Shown here piece after piece: positions 1-5,167 of a stretch of 5,777 nucleotides of DNA. The DNA is from Promethearchaeota archaeon (GTDB taxonomy: Archaea > Asgardarchaeota > Lokiarchaeia > Sigyniarchaeales > SOKP01). Both the position numbers and the translations under genes were made by a program. The notes beneath the pieces were generated by a model. That model did not search any database. It saw only the letters and a program-made list of their open reading frames with translations, and was not told the DNA's origin. The DNA lies in the NCBI GenBank assembly GCA_016840695.1, contig JAEORV010000128.1, positions 1 to 5,777 of the forward strand, given 5' to 3'. The stretch's first letter is position 1; each line of letters begins with the position of its first letter.

Positions 1-356
1 AACCATTTCATTTTAATAAATTAGAAAATAGCTACTTTGTTTTTCCTTTAAATGTATTAGGAGAATAATTGTAATATCTATCGACGAAATTTCGACATAA
101 AAAGAAGTAAGTTTTTTATTACACAAAGGGAAAAAAATAAAAGTTTGGATTTCAATTAGATTCATGGATTCATATATATTGCCTAATGCTAAAAAATGAG
201 AGAATGATTAAGCGATTAATAAAATAGAAAACAATAATTTTTAAATTGTAAGAAATAATTAATTATAGGTATTACTGGACAACTATTAGTTAAATTTTAC
301 GATTTACACCAACAAAATTGATTATAAGAATAATCCTATACTAATGGAGTAAACTC
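1..356. other. AT-rich intergenic region upstream of nrdJ
   Basis: This long stretch before the reductase gene has no convincing gene. It is dominated by A/T runs with stops in all frames. One frame is open from the left edge to a TAA at 66-68 (21 codons), which could be the tail of a plus-strand gene, but that is too short to judge. Small structures seen are a perfect 10-base palindrome (CGAAATTTCG, 85-94) and a 7-base direct repeat GATTCAT at 159-165 and 167-173. I looked for a cobalamin riboswitch, which would make sense ahead of a B12-dependent enzyme, and found no GC-rich B12-box-like core. The promoter of nrdJ must lie in the right-hand part. Confidence 0.6.
346..349 (+). promoter_or_regulatory. 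Shine-Dalgarno site of nrdJ
   Basis: GGAG lies seven bases before the ATG at 357, the usual spacing for pairing with the 3' end of 16S rRNA. It supports that ATG as the start. No other gene in the window has an equally good site, so nrdJ is probably translated from a leadered transcript while some of the others look nearly leaderless. Confidence 0.55.
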
Positions 357-2591
357 ATGGACAAAAATTCGTTTTCTTTGACAGATTTGTATCCGAAATA
401 TGTGATTAATTCAAAAGGCGAAAAGAAAAACTTTGACGAATACAGTATTTCGAAAGTGTTGAATAAGGAAACTGGACTCGACATGAATATCGCCGAAAAA
501 GTTGCTGAGAATGTACTACGGAAAATAATAGGTCTCGGAGTTGATGAGATATCAACGAATTACATTCGTGAATCCGTGTGCGTTGAACTTACTCAAAGAG
601 GTTTAAATAAATATCGAAATTTATTTGCACGAGCAATAAACTTAGAAAATATTAGTTTCAATTTAGAAGAAAACTTCTTAGATCAATTTAAGGGAAAACA
701 ACCAGATTGGGGCCCATTAGGGTACATTACTTATAAAAGAACTTATGCTAGAATGATTGAATCGGAAACCCGAAAGGAAGAGTTTTGGGAAACGGTTAAA
801 AGAGTCGTTGAAGGATGCTATTCAATTCAAAAAGAACATTGCGTGAAGCTAAGCCTTCCATGGTCAGATTCTAAAGCTCAACGATCTGCTCAAAAAATGT
901 TTGAAAAAATATGGAACTTTAAATTGAGCCCCCCTGGAAGGGGCATGTGGATGATGGGTACCGAATTCATTGCAAGGCACGGTTCAATGGCTTTAAATAA
1001 TTGCGGATTCGCGTCAACGGAAGATATCGACTTGAAATATACTAAAGCGTTTGAATTCGTTATGGATGCTTTGATGTTAGGTGTAGGAGTTGGATTTGAC
1101 ACAAAAGGCACTGGAAAAATTGTAGTTAAAGAACCAGAAGAAGGTACATATGATTATCAAATCCCTGATAGTAGGGAAGGATGGGTTGAAGCACTTAGAT
1201 TAATGCTTGAAGCGTTCTTTTTAGGGAAGCAAGTTCCAAATATAGATTTCTCGCTCATTAGACCAAAAGGTACGCCTATTAGAGGTTTTGGAGGGATCGC
1301 ATCCGGTCCAGGACCATTAATAGAAATGCTGAAAGACATCAAAGCACTTTTAACTGAACGAATTGGGAAAGCAATTTCTTCTGTAGACATAGTTGACATC
1401 ATGAATTATATCGGAAGGTGTGTCGTATCTGGTAATGTGAGAAGATCAGCGGAGATCGCTTTAGGTGATCCTACAGATTTTGATTTCGTTACGTGTAAGC
1501 AAGATCAAGACAAATTATATTCTCATAGGTGGGCAAGCAATAATAGCGTTTTTGCGGTAAAAGGAATAGATTACTCGTTTTTGGCTGATCAAATCGCTGT
1601 GAATGGAGAACCAGGTATCTTTTGGTTGGATAACGCAAGGGCATTCTCGCGAATGGGAGATAAACCCGATAACAAGGATAAAAAGGCTGCCGGCGTTAAT
1701 CCTTGTGGTGAACAAACGCTCGAATCTTTCGAACTTTGCTGTCTCGTAGAAACCTTTCCTTCAAGACACGAATCTTACGAAGAGTTCAAAGAAACAATTA
1801 AATTTGCATATTTATATGCGAAATCAGTTACATTAGTGAACACTCACTGGAAGGAAACTAACGCAGTCATGCTTAAAAATAGAAGAATGGGTATATCTCA
1901 GACGGGAATTATAGAAGCTTTCGTGAAGCATGGGAGGACAAAAATTTTAGATTGGTGTAATAAAGGATATAAATATCTACGAGAAGTAGATGAACAATAT
2001 TCGAACTGGTTATGCATACCCAAATCAATAAAAATCACTACTGTAAAACCAAGTGGAACAATTAGTTTACTTCCAGGAGTTCCACCAGGAATTCATTATC
2101 CACATTCAGAATATTACATTAGACGAATACGGATTTCAAAAAATTCTGATTTGATAGATATCGTGCGAGATGCAGGATATACCATTGAAGAGGACTTGTA
2201 TAGTAAAAACGCTTATTCTGTAGAATTTCCCGTCCATGAGAGATATTTTGATCGCTCAAAAAACGATGTTTCAATTTGGGAACAAGCAGAAAATGCCGCG
2301 GCTTATCAAAGATATTGGAGCGACAACCAAGTCTCAATAACAATTACCTTTAAAGAAGAAGAAGCAAAAGAGATAAAGAATGTTCTCAACTGTTATGAAG
2401 ATAAGTTAAAATCTGCGAGTTTTCTGCCGATAAAAGAGCACGGTTATAAACAAGCGCCATACGAGGAAATTACTAAGGAACAATATGAAGAAATGATTTC
2501 TAAAATCAGACCAATGAATCTAGATGGAACTAAAGATAGAGTTATTGGTGAGAAGTATTGCGATTCTGACAAGTGTGAGATAAGATTCTAA
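357..2591 (+). CDS. nrdJ: Adenosylcobalamin-dependent ribonucleoside-triphosphate reductase (class II RNR, RTPR type)
   Basis: This cytoplasmic enzyme reduces ribonucleoside triphosphates to deoxyribonucleotides, using a thiyl radical generated from coenzyme B12. The 744 residues show an ATP-cone-like domain (about 13-98), then the RTPR 10-stranded barrel from about 115. Family blocks are plain by eye: LGYITYKRTYAR (121-132), VKRVVEG, PDSREGW, GNVRRSAE, HRWASNNSV and TVKPSGT. The half of the reducing cysteine pair in NNCGF is Cys216; NPCGE supplies Asn448, the thiyl-radical Cys450 and Glu452; the partner cysteine is Cys461, eleven residues after Cys450 as in the Lactobacillus enzyme. The C-terminal relay pair is Cys735/Cys740 (CDSDKC) near the end. 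It is therefore predicted active. Compared with Lactobacillus leichmannii RTPR (739 residues, recalled from memory) it gains the N-terminal cone but loses roughly 48 residues between the NNC and PD-REGW motifs, where the monomeric enzyme has its dimer-mimicking, effector-binding insertion. GGAG supports the start. It is followed by an unrelated gene and stands alone, as expected for a single-subunit class II enzyme. Confidence 0.96.
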   Translation: MDKNSFSLTDLYPKYVINSKGEKKNFDEYSISKVLNKETGLDMNIAEKVAENVLRKIIGLGVDEISTNYIRESVCVELTQRGLNKYRNLFARAINLENISFNLEENFLDQFKGKQPDWGPLGYITYKRTYARMIESETRKEEFWETVKRVVEGCYSIQKEHCVKLSLPWSDSKAQRSAQKMFEKIWNFKLSPPGRGMWMMGTEFIARHGSMALNNCGFASTEDIDLKYTKAFEFVMDALMLGVGVGFDTKGTGKIVVKEPEEGTYDYQIPDSREGWVEALRLMLEAFFLGKQVPNIDFSLIRPKGTPIRGFGGIASGPGPLIEMLKDIKALLTERIGKAISSVDIVDIMNYIGRCVVSGNVRRSAEIALGDPTDFDFVTCKQDQDKLYSHRWASNNSVFAVKGIDYSFLADQIAVNGEPGIFWLDNARAFSRMGDKPDNKDKKAAGVNPCGEQTLESFELCCLVETFPSRHESYEEFKETIKFAYLYAKSVTLVNTHWKETNAVMLKNRRMGISQTGIIEAFVKHGRTKILDWCNKGYKYLREVDEQYSNWLCIPKSIKITTVKPSGTISLLPGVPPGIHYPHSEYYIRRIRISKNSDLIDIVRDAGYTIEEDLYSKNAYSVEFPVHERYFDRSKNDVSIWEQAENAAAYQRYWSDNQVSITITFKEEEAKEIKNVLNCYEDKLKSASFLPIKEHGYKQAPYEEITKEQYEEMISKIRPMNLDGTKDRVIGEKYCDSDKCEIRF

Positions 2592-2600
2592 TTCTTTTTT
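2592..2600 (+). terminator. Possible T-tract terminator after nrdJ
   Basis: Immediately after the nrdJ stop codon the plus strand reads TTC followed by a run of six T. Archaeal RNA polymerase can terminate at such tracts without a hairpin. A second run of seven T lies at 2645-2651. Either could end the nrdJ transcript; the evidence is base composition only. Confidence 0.35.
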
Positions 2601-2680
2601 AAATTCCTTTAAGCTCAAATATTTCATAGTAGAATGTAATTGCATTTTTTTCTCTACCTTCTATGAACTATTAAAGAAAA

Positions 2681-2748
2681 AATTATATAGTATCCAATTC
2701 ATAAGAATCTTAATTAAAAATTTTTTAATTCTATTAAAGTGAATTTTA
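2681..2748 (+). promoter_or_regulatory. Promoter region of the 308-residue protein gene
   Basis: Two TATA-like stretches precede the ATG at 2749: AATTATATAG at 2681-2690 and TTAATTAAAA at 2710-2719. The second also belongs to a near-palindromic A/T block (2712-2730). By the archaeal rule of about 25 bp from box centre to transcript start, the second would give a leader of only a few bases and the first about 40 bases. GTGA at 2739-2742, six bases before the ATG, is a weak ribosome-binding match. Which box is used cannot be decided from sequence. Confidence 0.35.
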
Positions 2749-3675
2749 ATGGCAAAAAAGAAAACAACTAAGAAATCTACGACTAAGAAAACCAAAACAA
2801 AAGCTGAAACTACAGCAAAGAAGGCTAGTACTACAAAAACTACTAAAAAGAAAGGCGCCGCTGCCAAAGAATCGGCTCCAGACACTTCGAGACAAACCTA
2901 CAAAAAAATTAGGATAAATCACTGGCGAACTAAATTACACGACGAAGAGCTAGGAATTCACCAAAAACTTAAGTATCAAGCGAAGACCAGGATGTACGCA
3001 AAGAATTTCGATACTGAAGGTGTGGTAGAAATCGACGGTGCTAAAAAATACATAATCGCTTACAACAAGGATCCATGGCAGGAAGACCCTCCTGAGAAAA
3101 AAACCTTGCTTCTCCGTTTATTTACAATAATGGAGGAGAAAATGAACATTGGTAAGGGGGGTAACTTTAAGGGAGGTATAGAAATAAGCATTGCTCACTC
3201 GTTGGTTCAAAGTTTTGAAATAAAATACCCTGCTCCCGTGTTTTTTGTTCAGCTTCCAGGAAATCCAAATCTCATCCGGATTGTAAGAGGGTGGAGACTT
3301 AAGGGAACCCGCTGGTCATGGCCTCTCCTTCCCCAAGAAGCTGGAGATAAATTGCAAATGATTAAAGCGAAAGGAACTGTCGGTTTAGGAAGGGATTACG
3401 ATATATACCTTGGAGATGTAAAAATTGCGAGGCTTGATTCTCAACGGGTGACTAAAGATGTTGAAATTGAAATATACAACGAAAATTACGCGAAAGACAA
3501 GGAATTCGTAATGATCTTGACCTTATTTGGTTGTGTATGTATTTTTATGGAAGATTGCGAAGATCTCGTTAATCATTTCTATAAGGGAATGAAGGAAACG
3601 GGAACAACTTCATACAAACCTCCAAGAAGAGAGATAATATTATTTAGAAATCCTCGATTTGTTACTCGAAGATGA
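2749..3675 (+). CDS. Uncharacterised protein with Lys/Thr-rich tail and possible tubby-C/LURP-like domain
   Basis: I do not recognise this family with certainty. Residues 1-40 are a low-complexity basic tail (16 Lys and 12 Thr, in KKTTKK-like units), similar in composition to histone H1 tails and suited to binding DNA, RNA or anionic lipid heads. Residues 50-115 are charged and probably helix/strand. From about 118 to 285 the protein alternates short hydrophobic strands with turns. The end of this part (G-D-V-K-I-A-R at 222-228, then a strand, then K-x-F-V-M-I-L-T-L-F-G-C at 251-262 and a closing helix) recalls the last strands and buried helix of LURP-one/phospholipid scramblase proteins in the tubby-C superfamily. 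That is a weak by-eye likeness. There is no signal peptide or clear membrane segment, though the segment around 253-267 is quite hydrophobic. The gene ends convergent with the next one, 54 bp away. Coding is well supported by length and composition; the function is unknown. Confidence 0.85.
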   Translation: MAKKKTTKKSTTKKTKTKAETTAKKASTTKTTKKKGAAAKESAPDTSRQTYKKIRINHWRTKLHDEELGIHQKLKYQAKTRMYAKNFDTEGVVEIDGAKKYIIAYNKDPWQEDPPEKKTLLLRLFTIMEEKMNIGKGGNFKGGIEISIAHSLVQSFEIKYPAPVFFVQLPGNPNLIRIVRGWRLKGTRWSWPLLPQEAGDKLQMIKAKGTVGLGRDYDIYLGDVKIARLDSQRVTKDVEIEIYNENYAKDKEFVMILTLFGCVCIFMEDCEDLVNHFYKGMKETGTTSYKPPRREIILFRNPRFVTRR

Positions 3676-3690
3676 GATTATAAAAATTTT

Positions 3691-3730
3691 AAAAAAAATA
3701 ACTTTTTTTATTTCTATTTTTTGTTTTTTT
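3691..3730. terminator. Bidirectional A/T-tract terminator between convergent genes
   Basis: Between the stop codons of the two convergent genes lies a run of eight A (3691-3698) followed after a four-base gap by seven T (3703-3709), then more T-rich sequence with a seven-T run at 3724-3730. The T runs suit termination of plus-strand transcripts. The A run, read as T on the other strand, suits termination from the minus-strand gene. The A and T runs could also pair as a short hairpin. The final T overlaps the stop codon of the minus-strand gene. Confidence 0.5.
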
Positions 3731-4506
3731 CATATTCCTTTATCTTTTTTCCAGGCTTTGTAGGCACGAGTTTCTTTACCACGGTACTCTGCATTCTTTC
3801 CAGTTTCACTCTTGTATTCCTTGTATAGTTCTTCAGTCTCAGCATCTCGCAACTTCTCTACTTTTATTTCCTCTGCGATTTCATCTTCCTCTTCAATACG
3901 TTTGATTCTCTTTAGAACAGCAAAGACTCCATGGCTCCACAAGACAAAACCAAGTAAGAAGAAGCCGATGATGATTAGCATTGTTACTCCAAACCAAATG
4001 ATCCACATACCTATACTGAATTGGAGTGCGACTTGAAACCACCAATCCCACATAAGATACCACGCTTGAGCCGGTAGAAGAAATACAAGCATGGCAACAA
4101 TGGTAACATAAGCTCCTAGCAACAAGACGGCAATTAACCATCGTAAAGTGTTGAAATCTTCGAATTTTTTCGCAATTTTTCTATCTGGAAATAATACTTT
4201 ACATAATCTATACACTCCGCCCCTAAAGAGAGTGTAAAAAATCACGAGCAATAATGCATGCAATGTAAAAATTGCCCCAATAATCCCTACTTGAAGTGAA
4301 AGTGGTAGATTAAAAAAAGCTTGGATGCCTCCAGATAGAAATAACTGCAATAAAATACTTATCCAAATTCCTAGAAAAATAATAACGCTCGCTAAAATAA
4401 TTGCGTAATAAAATGTTTTTGCAGTCCTAACGTCCCATGTAGAATAATCTTCGAGGGGATCCCTCTTTCTCAGCGGTGCACTTCGGGGTGCTCTTTTTCT
4501 AGCCAT
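3730..4506 (-). CDS. Uncharacterised four-helix membrane protein with charged C-terminal tail
   Basis: This is a 258-residue integral membrane protein of unknown family. The N-terminus is strongly basic (R/K at 3-5, 8, 13-15). Four hydrophobic spans are visible at about 32-57, 70-94, 121-146 and 163-195. The connecting segment 95-120 is basic, and K/R clusters follow the last span, so the positive-inside rule places both ends and this loop in the cytoplasm. A tryptophan-rich stretch (149-157, AWYLMWDWW-like) precedes the fourth span and probably lies at the outer membrane surface. Residues 199-235 are a highly charged Glu/Lys helix, possibly coiled coil, and the last 25 residues are polar. 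No catalytic motif, cysteine pair or transporter signature is seen. The start at 4506 follows a TATA-like box by about 40 bp. A zinc-protein gene lies upstream on the same strand, 125 bp away, so joint function is possible but not shown. Confidence 0.85.
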   Translation of the reverse strand: MARKRAPRSAPLRKRDPLEDYSTWDVRTAKTFYYAIILASVIIFLGIWISILLQLFLSGGIQAFFNLPLSLQVGIIGAIFTLHALLLVIFYTLFRGGVYRLCKVLFPDRKIAKKFEDFNTLRWLIAVLLLGAYVTIVAMLVFLLPAQAWYLMWDWWFQVALQFSIGMWIIWFGVTMLIIIGFFLLGFVLWSHGVFAVLKRIKRIEEEDEIAEEIKVEKLRDAETEELYKEYKSETGKNAEYRGKETRAYKAWKKDKGI

Positions 4507-4533
4507 ATTTTTCTCATCTTTTTGAAAGATTTT

Positions 4534-4552
4534 TCTTTATATTCTTTTATAT
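4534..4552 (-). promoter_or_regulatory. TATA-like boxes upstream of the membrane protein gene
   Basis: Read on the minus strand, ATATAAAAG (4544-4552) and ATATAAAG (about 4535-4542) occur in tandem. The upstream copy is a close match to the archaeal TATA consensus and would place the transcript start near 4522, giving a leader of some 15 bases. Only a weak purine stretch precedes the ATG, with no strong Shine-Dalgarno. The promoter implies the gene can be transcribed independently of the zinc-protein gene. Confidence 0.45.
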
Positions 4553-4580
4553 CTTGTCTATATTTGAATATTTTGGTTAA

Positions 4581-4609
4581 ATAATTATTATTTCGTTATT
4601 AATAATTAT
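4581..4609. repeat. A/T-only inverted repeat between the two minus-strand genes
   Basis: Perfect 10-base arms, ATAATTATTA (4581-4590) and its reverse complement (4600-4609), flank a nine-base loop. It sits 22-51 bases beyond the stop of the zinc-protein gene and about 30 bp upstream of the TATA box of the membrane protein gene. It may be a transcript-end hairpin of the former or an operator for the latter. In sequence this AT-rich such repeats can also arise by chance. Confidence 0.35.
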
Positions 4610-4631
4610 AAACTCTTTTCTTATAGAATAT

Positions 4632-5048
4632 CTATTTACTCAATTTAGTATTACAAGAGGGGCATTCTGAAGCAGAACTAGGAACTTGAGATCCGCAAAA
4701 TTCACAAAACTGTTTTTCTGCTTTTTTCCCAGTTTTGGATTGCTTTTTGACTTGCTCTACTTTTTCAAGTACTTTACCCTTCGCAGTTGATGTGTCAATT
4801 TTCGCTTCTTCCTCTTCTTTCGCTTTTTCTTCCTCGGTTTTAAACTTAACCTCGATGTTACAGATAGGACAATACTTCTTTTTTTGGTATCTAAAACGGT
4901 AGAGTAAATACACGATTAATCCAATTCCTATTGTTGCGAGAGATATTAAAACCCAGGCGACCCGCTCCCAGGTATCCATTTTCTTTTTACCTGGTTCAAC
5001 TTCCTTCTTACAAATCTTACAATATGCGACCTTGATTGTATTCACCAT
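4632..5048 (-). CDS. Small zinc-ribbon membrane-associated protein with LITAF-like architecture
   Basis: This 138-residue protein has a CKIC knuckle (Cys10, Cys13), a single hydrophobic segment (about 30-50, with flanking Trp27 and Trp32), then a CPIC knuckle (Cys60, Cys63). A charged Glu/Lys linker (68-112) leads to a C-terminal zinc ribbon, CEFC (115-118) and CPSC (129-132), of the common archaeal type. The first two knuckles are 46 residues apart around one hydrophobic helix, which is how LITAF/SIMPLE domains join two CxxC halves into one zinc site beside a membrane-inserted, non-spanning helix. By that analogy the protein would be a cytoplasmic-face, monotopic membrane protein. The alternative is an ordinary one-pass protein with the knuckles on opposite sides and separate partners. 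There are no enzymatic motifs; an adaptor or binding role is likely. The ATG follows a TATA-like box so closely that the transcript is probably leaderless. Confidence 0.85.
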   Translation of the reverse strand: MVNTIKVAYCKICKKEVEPGKKKMDTWERVAWVLISLATIGIGLIVYLLYRFRYQKKKYCPICNIEVKFKTEEEKAKEEEEAKIDTSTAKGKVLEKVEQVKKQSKTGKKAEKQFCEFCGSQVPSSASECPSCNTKLSK

Positions 5049-5072
5049 TTATAAGTAATATAGCAATGTGAG

Positions 5073-5080
5073 TATTTAAA
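5073..5080 (-). promoter_or_regulatory. TATA box of the zinc-ribbon protein gene
   Basis: TTTAAATA on the minus strand is centred about 28 bp before the ATG ending at 5048. By archaeal spacing, transcription would begin within a few bases of the start codon. That fits the absence of any Shine-Dalgarno sequence. Confidence 0.5.
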
Positions 5081-5131
5081 ATATGGAGTTTTTTATTAAT
5101 AAGATTTTTTATCTCTTTAGCACTAATTCTC

Positions 5132-5138
5132 TTATATT
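5132..5138 (+). promoter_or_regulatory. TATA-like box of the methylthiotransferase gene
   Basis: TTATATT is centred about 33 bp before the TTG at 5168, which would put the transcript start near 5161 with a leader of under ten bases. No Shine-Dalgarno is seen. Together with the box at 5073-5080 it makes this 119-bp gap a divergent promoter region. Confidence 0.35.
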
Positions 5139-5167
5139 GTATTTAATCTTTCCATATTGAACTTGTT

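Noticed and set aside
1..68. Open plus-strand frame from position 3 to a TAA at 66-68 (21 codons), possibly the end of an upstream gene; also a minus-strand ATG at 9-11 that could begin a gene off the left edge.
   Set aside because: Too short to show coding character, and the two readings exclude each other in part; neither can be supported from this window.
1..356. Cobalamin riboswitch ahead of the B12-dependent reductase.
   Set aside because: The region is almost entirely A/T, with no GC-rich stems or recognisable B12-box core.
890..2343. Four minus-strand open frames of 66-81 codons inside nrdJ.
   Set aside because: They lie opposite a strongly conserved gene, have no recognisable motifs or ribosome sites, and are shadows of its codon pattern.
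2623..2667. Inverted repeat TTCATAG / CTATGAA with a 31-base spacer between nrdJ and the next gene.
   Set aside because: Seven-base arms at this distance are expected by chance in AT-rich sequence, and no function is suggested by position.
2661..2885. Minus-strand frame of 74 codons rich in Val/Phe/Ala that looks like a membrane protein.
   Set aside because: It is the reverse reading of the Lys/Thr/Ala-rich tail of the 308-residue gene; its hydrophobicity is an artefact of AAA/AAG codons read backwards.
3812..4141. Plus-strand frame (3812-4036) and a second minus-strand frame (3893-4141) within the membrane protein gene.
   Set aside because: Both overlap a longer frame with clear, regular transmembrane architecture and have no features of their own.
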